Positions 52,636 through 63,081 of a stretch of DNA of 64,000 bases are shown here, piece by piece (the stretch's first letter is position 1; each line of letters starts with the position of its first letter). The notes beneath the pieces are model-generated. The model searched no databases, was not told where the DNA came from, and saw only the letters and a list, made by a program, of their open reading frames with translations. The stretch is from an uncultured Kiritimatiellota bacterium (GTDB lineage: Bacteria > Verrucomicrobiota > Kiritimatiellia > RFP12 > UBA1067): the NCBI GenBank assembly GCA_934621385.1, contig CAKTUI010000004.1:1-64000 (forward strand), written 5' to 3'. Made by a program: the position numbers and the translations under genes.

Positions 52636-53742
52636 ATGTCGAGTTATGATGTCCTTTTGCTGACCAGCCCTTCGGCCGCGACCTGTCTTCGCGGCATCAC
52701 GCGTTTCGCCCAGGAACACGGCTGGTTCATCACGATTGAGGACCGCGAACATCCGCCGCGGGACTGGCGGGGTGACGGCATTCTCGCGACAATCGGGCAG
52801 GGGCGCACACCCCTGGTGGACTTCGTTCGGGAGAAGCGTCGCCGGGGCACGCCCATCGTCGACCTGACGAACGCCGTGCCGACGCTGAAGGTTCCACGCG
52901 TCTGCGGAGACAATCTCGAAATGGGGCGACTCGCGGCGGAACACTTTCACGAGCGGGGCTTTCGCCGCGCCGCCTGGTTTTCCTCAAAATGGGGCAACCT
53001 GCAACGCCTTCGACTGATGGGTCTCACGGAGAACGGCTTCCCCGCCGCCGAACGGCTCATCGGACTCAACCGCACCGAACTCGCCAACCGAATCGCCGAA
53101 CTGCCGAAACCCATTGCCATCTTCTCCTATTCGGACAACGATGCCTCCCGCGTCCTGAACGCCTGCCGCGACGCACGGATTGCCGTGCCCGAGGAGGTCG
53201 CCATCCTTGGCGTGGACAACAACGAGCTCATCTGCCTCAACCAGCCGACACCCCTTTCGTCCATCCGCCACGACCTGGAGCGCATTGGCTATGAAGGCGC
53301 GGCACTTCTTCAGGAACTGATGTCGGCGGAACGGCCGTGCCGACAGGTTCCTGACACGCTCCTCATTCCGCCGCGTGGCATCGCCGTCCGTCAATCGACG
53401 CGCACCGAAGCGGCCGACGACCCCCTGCTCCGCCGCGCCTTTGCCATCATCCAGCGCGACATCGCCCGTGCAACCGGAATCGAGCAAATTGCCCATGAAC
53501 TGGGCGTTCCACGCACCAAACTGAACCGCGCAACCCAAAGGGAACTCGGTCGGACGCTCACCGACGAGATTCTCCGCCAACGGCTGGCACGAGCGAAAGT
53601 CCTGCTCACGGGCACGGATCTCACGCTCCAGGCAATTGCCGCAGACTGTGGCTTCTGCCATGCCGCACACCTCGCCAATGCCTTCCACAAGGCCTTCGGG
53701 CTGACGCCCGGGCGTTTCCGCCGAACGAACGAGTGCCGCTGA
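52636..53742 (+). CDS. XylR-type AraC-family transcriptional regulator
   Basis: The 368-residue protein has an N-terminal periplasmic-binding-protein-like sensor (YDVLLLTSPSAATCLRGITR, VCGDNLEMGRLAAEHFHERG, VAILGVDNNELICLNQPTPLSSIRHD). A C-terminal AraC pair of helix-turn-helices follows (GIEQIAHELGVPRTKLNRAT, LTLQAIAADCGFCHAAHLANAF, FGLTPGRFRR). In E. coli, XylR of this layout activates on sugar binding. It is divergent from the carbohydrate operon, whose inducer is probably the released sugar. An upstream in-frame start at 52600 is rejected because it lies inside the half-site. Confidence 0.9.
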   Translation: MSSYDVLLLTSPSAATCLRGITRFAQEHGWFITIEDREHPPRDWRGDGILATIGQGRTPLVDFVREKRRRGTPIVDLTNAVPTLKVPRVCGDNLEMGRLAAEHFHERGFRRAAWFSSKWGNLQRLRLMGLTENGFPAAERLIGLNRTELANRIAELPKPIAIFSYSDNDASRVLNACRDARIAVPEEVAILGVDNNELICLNQPTPLSSIRHDLERIGYEGAALLQELMSAERPCRQVPDTLLIPPRGIAVRQSTRTEAADDPLLRRAFAIIQRDIARATGIEQIAHELGVPRTKLNRATQRELGRTLTDEILRQRLARAKVLLTGTDLTLQAIAADCGFCHAAHLANAFHKAFGLTPGRFRRTNECR

Positions 53743-53760
53743 GCACCCGTTCCCGAGGGA

Positions 53761-54648
53761 CTACTTGCGCCCCCGATGACAGAGAATCGTGACGGCAGCC
53801 GCAAGCACGCAGACCATGCCAACGCCAAGCCGAAGCGTCATCTGTTCCCCAAAGACAAAAATGCCGACGCAGACGGCCGTCAACGGCTCAAGTGCCCCCA
53901 GAATCGCCGTCGGGGTCGACCCGAGCCGCTTGTCGCTCACGACCATGAAAAGAAGGGAGAGAAGTGTTGGAACAACTGCGAGGAAGATGCCAAATCCCCA
54001 CTGGCGCGCACTCCCCGGGAGATGCAGTGCCGACGAGCCGCCCGCCGCGACCGACCAGCCCAACACCCCGCAGAAGCAGAAGACCAACACCCAGAACGTC
54101 ATGGCACTCACCGGCATTCGGACGCGGGCGCGATTGACCACGACAATGTAAATGGCATAGGTCAGGGCCGAAATCAGCACCAGGACAACCCCCAGCAGGT
54201 CAATCCGCAGTTCCCCGCCGCCGAGCGAAAGGAAGGCGATGCCGCCCAGTGCCAGCGCGATTGAGGCAACCGTCTTGACCGTCAGCCGCTCCCCATAAAA
54301 GGCGGTCATGATGGCGGCCGTCATCACGGGATAGACGAAGAGGATTGTACAGACGACCCCAACGGGCATCCGCTGGAAGCTCGAATAGAAGGTCAGGGAG
54401 GACGCGGCAAACAGGAGTCCAAGCGATGCCGTCAGGAGGAACGTCCGCCGCGACAGCGCAAAGGCAACGCCCCGCGCACACATGAACAGGGCCAAAATGG
54501 GAATCGCGAAGCCAAATCGGTAAAGGAGCACCGTCTCCGTCGCAACGCCCTCATGGTAGAGGGGAAGCGCCCCGAGCGGATTCATGCCGTAACTGACGGC
54601 CGCCAGGATGCCGCACACGGCACCCCACAGATAACCTTTTCTTCTCAT
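53761..54648 (-). CDS. EamA/DMT-family membrane transporter
   Basis: This 295-residue protein has ten hydrophobic segments in two EamA repeats, starting GYLWGAVCGILAAVSYGMNP, with VCTILFVYPVMTAAIMTAFYGERL (repeat 1) and GALEPLTAVCVGIFVFGEQM (repeat 2). Family members export amino acids or other metabolites; the substrate cannot be predicted. It is a single gene convergent with the XylR-type regulator gene. The start at 54648 lies just downstream of a TATAAT. Confidence 0.88.
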   Translation of the reverse strand: MRRKGYLWGAVCGILAAVSYGMNPLGALPLYHEGVATETVLLYRFGFAIPILALFMCARGVAFALSRRTFLLTASLGLLFAASSLTFYSSFQRMPVGVVCTILFVYPVMTAAIMTAFYGERLTVKTVASIALALGGIAFLSLGGGELRIDLLGVVLVLISALTYAIYIVVVNRARVRMPVSAMTFWVLVFCFCGVLGWSVAAGGSSALHLPGSARQWGFGIFLAVVPTLLSLLFMVVSDKRLGSTPTAILGALEPLTAVCVGIFVFGEQMTLRLGVGMVCVLAAAVTILCHRGRK

Positions 54649-54658
54649 CAGGCCGCAT

Positions 54659-54664
54659 ATTATA
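54659..54664 (-). promoter_or_regulatory. TATAAT of the EamA gene
   Basis: Consensus -10 hexamer on the minus strand, its last base 10 nt before the ATG at 54648. This implies a leader of only a few bases. Confidence 0.5.
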
Positions 54665-54683
54665 CTCTTTCTCGGGCAGAACT

Positions 54684-54744
54684 GCCGCGCGCGCACCTTT
54701 AGAACGCCTCTCCCACGCGGAGGTTCGGGGCGCAGTCCCCGTCC
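54684..54744. repeat. Element Z, copy 4
   Basis: A short form: GCCGCGCGCGCACCTTTAG, AACGCC, then GGAGGTTCGGGGCGCAGTCC. The two ends match the ends of the copies at 25889 and 37221; the middle is missing. Confidence 0.55.
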
Positions 54745-54772
54745 TTCTTTCGCCGATTTTCGCCGCGCTCCC

Positions 54773-54802
54773 TTGACAAGAAGCCGCGAACTATGGTACG
54801 CT
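54773..54802 (+). promoter_or_regulatory. Promoter of a small plus-strand unit before mfd
   Basis: TTGACA (54773-54778) and TACGCT (54797-54802) with an 18 bp spacer; TGG precedes the -10, as in other promoters of this window. Confidence 0.6.
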
Positions 54803-54851
54803 ACAGGCAGTCCAATGGAGAAAGAAGTCGGACAGGAAAGAAGGTTGCTTT

Positions 54852-55112
54852 ATGGGCTTGATGGGCTTTATGACGGCAGTGATGGCGGCGATTGCGGTGA
54901 TGGCAATGGCGAGGATGGCGCTCATCACCGTGTTCACGAGGGCGACGGCGGGAGCAACGCCGCGTCAAATGCCTGCCGCCACCGACGGCACTCCCCAGCA
55001 ACCCACGCCCACCAATTCGCGGCACATTCAAACAAAAAGCCGCGTACACAGGAGAAGTAACAGGCAAGGGCGTTCGCTTCTCCCCTGCTCAACCGCCCGT
55101 TCTCGGGCGTAG
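54852..55112 (+). CDS. Possible small membrane-anchored protein
   Basis: This 86-codon ORF has an AAGG ribosome-binding site 7 bases before the ATG. The first ~28 residues are hydrophobic and Met/Ala-rich (GLMGFMTAVMAAIAVMAMA), enough for one membrane helix. The rest is polar and basic, with no family resemblance. It is the only coding candidate inside the terminated transcript 54809-55191. The composition of the second half is what non-coding GC-rich DNA would give, so only the N-terminal helix supports it. Confidence 0.35.
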   Translation: MGLMGFMTAVMAAIAVMAMARMALITVFTRATAGATPRQMPAATDGTPQQPTPTNSRHIQTKSRVHRRSNRQGRSLLPCSTARSRA

Positions 55113-55154
55113 GCAAGACGCACCCTGCGCGGCAAAAAGTGCCGCGTCCTCGAA

Positions 55155-55191
55155 GTCGGACGGGATTCTCCCCCGTCCGACGTTTCTTTTT
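55155..55191 (+). terminator. Intrinsic terminator of the small unit before mfd
   Basis: Perfect 10 bp stem GTCGGACGGG / CCCGTCCGAC (55155-55181) followed by GTTTCTTTTT. Confidence 0.87.
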
Positions 55192-55229
55192 GGACGAAAA
55201 AGCGGTGAAAACAAGCACAAAACGGCTTC

Positions 55230-55268
55230 AAAGGTCGCGCAACCTTTGGTAAAGGTCTACAGACCTTT
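55230..55268. repeat. Array F: two 18 bp palindromes 21 bp apart
   Basis: AAAGGTCGCGCAACCTTT (55230-55247) and AAAGGTCTACAGACCTTT (55251-55268). The arms are conserved and the centres are different. They have the same length and AAA...TTT ends as the units of array A. The pair starts 39 bases after the terminator at 55191. Confidence 0.6.
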
Positions 55269-55397
55269 TGCCGTGCTACCGCCAAGAAAACCACCCTCAC
55301 GGCAGGTTGAATGCGCCGCGAAAGGCACGGAAACGGCGCGGCAGTTGGCGGGATTCGCGGCAAAACGACCAGGTGGGGACACCGCTTCGACCGCATG

Positions 55398-55447
55398 CGC
55401 CCGTCCGCCCATAACCGAACAATTCGTGCATCAAGCGCACGATTCCG
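55398..55447 (+). repeat. Dispersed repeat Y, copy 2
   Basis: Ungapped match to 3471-3520 at 40 of 50 positions. It immediately precedes array D. Confidence 0.6.
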
Positions 55448-55473
55448 GCGAACGAGCGACTTCGCGGCGGATG

Positions 55474-55693
55474 CTCATGGGCAAGGCCCCGACGCGGCAA
55501 GGGCAACCGCCGCGCCTCCCGTGCCCATCGGACGGAGACTTACTGCGCAGTAAATCAAGACTTACTGGGCAGTAAGTCTAAAGTTACTCAGGAGTAAGTT
55601 TTCTTCCGATGGGCACAGGAAATTCCTGTGATGCGTACGCGGCGCACTTCCCCTGCGCACGACAAGAAATTCCGATAAGCATCCGAAGGTAGG
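55474..55693. repeat. Tandem palindrome array D (exact 22 bp period, two core types)
   Basis: 14 bp cores start at 55518, 55540, 55562, 55584, 55606, 55628, 55650 and 55672, always 22 bp apart, with a degenerate unit in phase at 55474. The three central cores are TTACTGCGCAGTAA, TTACTGGGCAGTAA and TTACTCAGGAGTAA: in the last, both arms changed together. The outer cores (CCCGTGCCCATCGG at 55518, CCGATGGGCACAGG at 55606, CCGATAAGCATCCG at 55672) resemble those of array C. The array lies between the small unit and the mfd promoter. The rest of 55269-55473 shows only repeat Y. Confidence 0.85.
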
Positions 55694-55805
55694 ATCATGC
55701 CCATACTCCCCATCTCTTTCCCTATCTTCTTCCTGCTCTGGTGCGCAATAAAATTCAAAATTTATGGTTGTCTCCCTTACCATATTGCCGTTTCAACCAT
55801 TTTTG

Positions 55806-55814
55806 TGATACAAT
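55806..55814 (+). promoter_or_regulatory. TGATACAAT promoter of mfd
   Basis: Extended -10 with TTGCCG (55785-55790) 18 bp upstream. It ends 7 bases before the ATG at 55822, so the message is predicted to be leaderless or nearly so. Confidence 0.55.
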
Positions 55815-55821
55815 TCCCGCC

Positions 55822-58965
<3,144 letters not shown>

Positions 58966-58969
58966 CAGC

Positions 58970-59692
58970 CTACGTGCGGATGAAGACATGGTTCGTGGCC
59001 CGCTCCGAACGGTCGGCCACCAGTTCATGTTGCTTCAGAAGATGCAGGGCCTGCCGCGCAACGGCCTCGGACGGTTCGACAACGACCGCCCGCCCATCCA
59101 CCACTTTCTGAATCAGATTCATCAAGTGCGGAAAATGCGTACAGCCCAGCACAAGATAATCGGCACCTGCGGCAAGCAATGGCTCAATCCGTGCACGGAC
59201 GATGCGCTCCGCCTCGGTGCCTGACATTTCGCCGCGCTCGACAAGCGTAACGAACTCGTCGGCAACCGCCGCGAGAACGGTGACATCCTTCGCGAACTTG
59301 CGCTTCGTCTCCCGATAAAGGCGACCGCTAAATGTCCCGACTGTTGCCAGGACTCCAACGACCCCGCTTCGCGAATGGAGGGCCGCAGGCTTGACCGCCG
59401 GCTCGATGCCGACGAAAGGAATCTCCGGATGATTCGCCCGCAGGGTGTCAATCGCCGCCGCCGTCGCCGTGTTGCAGGCTACGACAATCATCTTGCAGTC
59501 GTACTTCAGCAACACGGCGACATTCTCCTCCGAGATTCGACGAATCTCATGCGCCGAACGATTCCCATAGGGGCAGTTCCGCGAATCGGCAATGTAGACC
59601 GTCTCCTCGTTGGGACAAAGTCGTCGAAAGGCCTCAAGGATGCAGAGTCCTCCAAGACCCGAATCAAAGAAACCCACGGGGGCGTTGTTCAT
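58970..59692 (-). CDS. murI: Glutamate racemase
   Basis: The 240-residue enzyme shows GFFDSGLGGLCILEAF, IADSRNCPYGNRS, the first catalytic Cys in VVACNTATAAAID and the second in VLGCTHFPHL. It supplies D-glutamate for peptidoglycan, in keeping with murA in the same window. It overlaps folB by 4 bp and converges on mfd. Confidence 0.94.
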   Translation of the reverse strand: MNNAPVGFFDSGLGGLCILEAFRRLCPNEETVYIADSRNCPYGNRSAHEIRRISEENVAVLLKYDCKMIVVACNTATAAAIDTLRANHPEIPFVGIEPAVKPAALHSRSGVVGVLATVGTFSGRLYRETKRKFAKDVTVLAAVADEFVTLVERGEMSGTEAERIVRARIEPLLAAGADYLVLGCTHFPHLMNLIQKVVDGRAVVVEPSEAVARQALHLLKQHELVADRSERATNHVFIRT

Positions 59693-60045
59693 GACGGATT
59701 GCGCCGCCCCTCATAAATCGCCGAACACGACTCAAGGTGGGCAATCGTCCCCGACTTTGTGACGGTGACGCGGGCGGCATGAACGCGCGAATCGGCGAGA
59801 CATTCATCAAAGGCAATCTTCGCGGCGCGCTCAATCATCTGGCACTTCTCGCGGCACAATGCGCGGCGGATGCGATCGGCAAGTGTCGGATAGTCGACGG
59901 TATCCGTCAACTCATCCGTTCGGGCGGACGCATCGTCGATTTCCAATTCCGCATCAATCCGCAACCGCTGCAGGCGGATGCGCTCATCCATCCGCTCGCC
60001 AATCACGCAATCCACGTCCAGTCCATTCAGTCGTAGCGTCAGCAT
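59689..60045 (-). CDS. folB: Dihydroneopterin aldolase-family protein
   Basis: The 118-residue protein starts LTLRLNGLDVDCVIGERMDERIRLQRLRIDAEL-like (core VDCVIGERMDERI), has TDTVDYPTLADRI and a C-terminal RVTVTKSGTI. This is the FolB fold, including the conserved Tyr-Pro region and the Glu in IERAAKIAFDE. It forms the 6-hydroxymethyl-dihydropterin precursor of folate. A 7,8-dihydroneopterin epimerase or QueD-like role is a less likely alternative. Confidence 0.82.
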   Translation of the reverse strand: MLTLRLNGLDVDCVIGERMDERIRLQRLRIDAELEIDDASARTDELTDTVDYPTLADRIRRALCREKCQMIERAAKIAFDECLADSRVHAARVTVTKSGTIAHLESCSAIYEGRRNPS

Positions 60046-60060
60046 CAGGCCCCACCTTCC

Positions 60061-61617
60061 TTAGTGCTCCGCCGGTTGTCCAAGCGGTGTCAGCGCCGGA
60101 TCCGAATAGGGTGCCGAGGGGTCGACCACGGCAAAGGAAATGAAGCTCGGTGCTCCCCAGCCTGTATCCTTCTTCTTCGCAAAGACGGCGATATCCACAC
60201 GATTTGTCGGGGACATCTTCGTCCGGTCAATCGTCACGAGTGCCGAATCGGCTCCAATCCGCTCAACCCGAGCCGCGCCCAGGTCGTCGTGGACGCACGA
60301 GAAGTTGAATTCGCAACCGGGAATGCTTTTCGCCTCAATCGTAAACATCCGTTCGTCCAAATCTGCCCGCAGGACATAGGCCCAGGCGAAAGCACTGCTA
60401 TAGGTCAATTCGGGCCAAGCCGGCCGTTCGGCAATCGGCTGCGGAACAACCGAAACCAGGGCCAGGGGCGGAACATCCTCGACGCGCAGATCGTGCGCCA
60501 TCTTCTTCAGGCGCGGCAAATCCAGACGGTTCGGATGAAAGGCCGTCGGATGCGCCTTCCCCGTCAGGTAGTCCGCGTCGGAATCGACCCCCTTCAGGCT
60601 TTTGCGAATCAGCGTTTGAATGACGGGGGCGAGTAGCCCCTGCTCAACAATTGACTTTTTCACGGACGGTTGCAACGAGCGGCTCACCTCCAGGGCCGCC
60701 CGCAGGTAGGGCAGGTCAGACCAGCTCCGTCCGGCCGTCGTCAGCCAATACGGCGTCACCGAGGCAAAGACATCGTTGTTTGTTCCTACGGGCGCACAGT
60801 CCGCATTCGCCGGAAAGGCCCAGAACTGATTGGAGAGGTAGAACTTCGTCATCCGGCCAATCATCGCCCCCGCCTCGGTCGTCATCATCGCACGCGGCAA
60901 CGACCGCCAGTAGGGCCCAGCCGTCAGGGCGCGGCTGCAGTTCCCGAACACGGGATAGGGGAAGAGGACATTCGGGAAATCCAATCCCATCCGCCGCGAC
61001 TCGCCATCCTTGTCCAGTTTGACGCGGGTCAGCCCCGGATAATTCGTGACGACCAGCAACGAATGCCCCCCGTCGCGGTTCATGTACAGGTCACCGACAT
61101 TTCCACCACTCGACGCGGCGGCTAACTTCATCTGGGCGACAAAGCAACCGAGGTCAAAGTCCCACCTCATGTTCTGCGCCCCAAGGGCCATCTGCCGTCC
61201 GAAGATTCCTGTCGCCTCAACGGTCGCAAGCGGCCCAATCATCAGAGGACGCGTCTGCATCTCCCGCGCATACTCCACAAGTTCGGAAAAACGCCGTTCC
61301 TTCGCCAGTTGCTTGAGGTCATTGTCCTTCTGAATGGCATCCACGTCGCGGAAGCCAAGGTCAATGGCCTTCTCAAGTTCATCAAGTGCCGGCTTGTGAT
61401 TCTTCAGATAGGCAAGCGAGCAGGCGAGATTGTAGTGCCACGTCGGGTCGTCGGGCAGAAGCGCAACGCCCTTCTTGCTCGCCGAAATCATCGTCTTGGT
61501 ATCCCCCTCACGGACGGCCTCGACGAACTCGTTTCGCAGGGCCTCGTGCCGCGCCTGGCGCGAGGGGTAGTCCCAAATGGAAAGGACGGCCAGAATCAGA
61601 GTTGTGACAATCGACAT
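60061..61617 (-). CDS. Uncharacterised exported protein with TPR-like region
   Basis: The 518-residue protein has an N-terminal hydrophobic stretch (MSIVTTLILAVLSIW) likely to be a signal or anchor. A TPR-like pair follows around residues 50-110 (HYNLACSLAYLKNHKPALDELEKAIDLGF). The rest (from ~120) has no family that I recognise; it includes WRSLPRAMMTTEAG and YWLTTAGRSWSDLPYL and ends in a beta-rich region with MFTIEAKSIPGCEF. It sits directly downstream of the two GYF/coiled-coil genes and may belong with them. No function is assigned. Confidence 0.7.
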   Translation of the reverse strand: MSIVTTLILAVLSIWDYPSRQARHEALRNEFVEAVREGDTKTMISASKKGVALLPDDPTWHYNLACSLAYLKNHKPALDELEKAIDLGFRDVDAIQKDNDLKQLAKERRFSELVEYAREMQTRPLMIGPLATVEATGIFGRQMALGAQNMRWDFDLGCFVAQMKLAAASSGGNVGDLYMNRDGGHSLLVVTNYPGLTRVKLDKDGESRRMGLDFPNVLFPYPVFGNCSRALTAGPYWRSLPRAMMTTEAGAMIGRMTKFYLSNQFWAFPANADCAPVGTNNDVFASVTPYWLTTAGRSWSDLPYLRAALEVSRSLQPSVKKSIVEQGLLAPVIQTLIRKSLKGVDSDADYLTGKAHPTAFHPNRLDLPRLKKMAHDLRVEDVPPLALVSVVPQPIAERPAWPELTYSSAFAWAYVLRADLDERMFTIEAKSIPGCEFNFSCVHDDLGAARVERIGADSALVTIDRTKMSPTNRVDIAVFAKKKDTGWGAPSFISFAVVDPSAPYSDPALTPLGQPAEH

Positions 61618-61620
61618 CGC

Positions 61621-63081
61621 TTACCTCTTAAGACGCATCCAGCCCGGCAGCTTGACCATGCGGGCCTCGCGGCTCTGGTTTGTTGAAAGCGACTGCGCGG
61701 TTCCGATGGAGGGCGATTCAAGCGAAGCCAGCCGCGCCATCAGGGCCTGCTGGTTCGCCGCCTGGCTCTGACGCAGTTCCTCGCACTTCTGCCGCTCGGC
61801 CAGCAGTTCCTTTTCACGCAACTGAAGCCGTTCGCGGAGTTCCTGCGCCTCAAGACGCAACTGGGTCATATCCTTCGCCCCGGCGGCGAGACGCGCCTCT
61901 GCGGCACGCTGGAGGCTCAACTTGTCCGACAACTCGCGAATCTTCGACTCGTAGTCAAGCGTCTTGCGCTCACCCAGTCGACGAAGATCCTCAAGTTCCT
62001 TGCGGAGACGGACCGTCCGCGGGTCCTCGGGACGATCGATGAGAGCCTTGCGCGTCATGTCCTCGATATTCGCTCCCGCCCGCTTCAGCAATTCGCGCCG
62101 ACGCTCCAGCAGACGATCGGCCCGCTCCTGATGACGGCGACGAAAGGCCTCGGCCTCGGCTTTTTCGGCCTCCAGCATCGTGCGCAGTTCCTCCGCCTCC
62201 TTCGTCATCACGGAATACATGGCCGCCTGAATGTCGGCGACCTCACTGGCGGCCTGCGGAAGACGACGCAACTCGTCCTCCAGAGCCTTTACCTGCTCGG
62301 ATAGTTTGGCCTCACGCGAAGCGGCATCCTTGAGCGCACGCTGGAACTCGTTCTCACGATCGCCTGCCGTCCGCACCTGCTGCCCCAAGTCCTGAATCTG
62401 CTGACGCAAGTCGGCTTCACGCGCAGCGGCGGCCTTCGCCGCCTCGTCCATCCGATTCTGCAACTCCGTCGTGTGGCGACGCTCCTCGGCAAGAAGTTCC
62501 TCAAGCTCATGGACACGCGTCTCATCCACAACGACCTTCTCAACTTCCCGCTCCACAATCTTCTCGACCGGGACTTCGACAATCTTCTCTACTATTTTCT
62601 CAACGGGGACTTCCACGATTTTCTCAATGACACGCGGAGCCTCTGCGGATGGCTTCTGCTCATTGGGTGCGCGCTCCGCTTCCAAAGGGCGCGATACCAC
62701 CTCTTCTGCCGCAACCTCGGGTTCGCCCTGTTGCGGCATCACCGGGGCAACGATCTCGTCCTCGGTGGCATCGATCGTCTCGGGCGGGAACGGTTCATGC
62801 GTCTCAACCATCCGCGCCGTCTGGGGCAACCGTCCGCTCGCCAACAGGGCCTCCGCCGCCGCACGGTTAAACGGTCCTCGCGGATTGCCATCCCCGATGT
62901 CAATCGAGAAGCGCATGTCAAGGAAAGGAATGTCCTCCACCCGTTGCCAGATTTCATTATCGTCCGAAATCTCCTGCCCCGGCTGGATGCGCCCCATTCG
63001 CGCCCACTCAACAAGCCGTTCGCGCGTCTCAGGGCCAAATGTCTCGTCCTGCGTTCGCAGATACCATTTCTTCTCGTTCAT
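61621..63081 (-). CDS. GYF-like domain protein with long coiled coil (first)
   Basis: The 486-residue protein has an N-terminal GYF_2-like domain (KKWYLRTQDETFGPETRERL, then DIPFLDMRFSI), a partial second copy with GPFNRAAAEALLASG, and an acidic linker. A Val/Glu/Lys repeat (EKIVEVPVEKIV, twice) follows, then about 270 residues of heptad-rich coiled coil, ending in a basic tail (LPGWMRLKR). There is no enzyme domain. It probably acts as a structural or scaffold protein, with GYF binding proline-rich partners. Its ATG side overlaps the next gene by 4 bp, and the next gene encodes a similar layout. Confidence 0.75.
   Translation of the reverse strand: MNEKKWYLRTQDETFGPETRERLVEWARMGRIQPGQEISDDNEIWQRVEDIPFLDMRFSIDIGDGNPRGPFNRAAAEALLASGRLPQTARMVETHEPFPPETIDATEDEIVAPVMPQQGEPEVAAEEVVSRPLEAERAPNEQKPSAEAPRVIEKIVEVPVEKIVEKIVEVPVEKIVEREVEKVVVDETRVHELEELLAEERRHTTELQNRMDEAAKAAAAREADLRQQIQDLGQQVRTAGDRENEFQRALKDAASREAKLSEQVKALEDELRRLPQAASEVADIQAAMYSVMTKEAEELRTMLEAEKAEAEAFRRRHQERADRLLERRRELLKRAGANIEDMTRKALIDRPEDPRTVRLRKELEDLRRLGERKTLDYESKIRELSDKLSLQRAAEARLAAGAKDMTQLRLEAQELRERLQLREKELLAERQKCEELRQSQAANQQALMARLASLESPSIGTAQSLSTNQSREARMVKLPGWMRLKR

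Larger units (their letters stand above)
54809..55191 (+). ncRNA. Candidate short transcript encoding a possible small membrane peptide
   Basis: A promoter and a strong terminator bound about 380 nt between the EamA gene and mfd. It contains one plausible small ORF (54852-55112). The remainder has a GCGGC/GCCGC stem (near 55018-55045) and no other recognisable feature. It could instead be a structured RNA. Confidence 0.45.
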
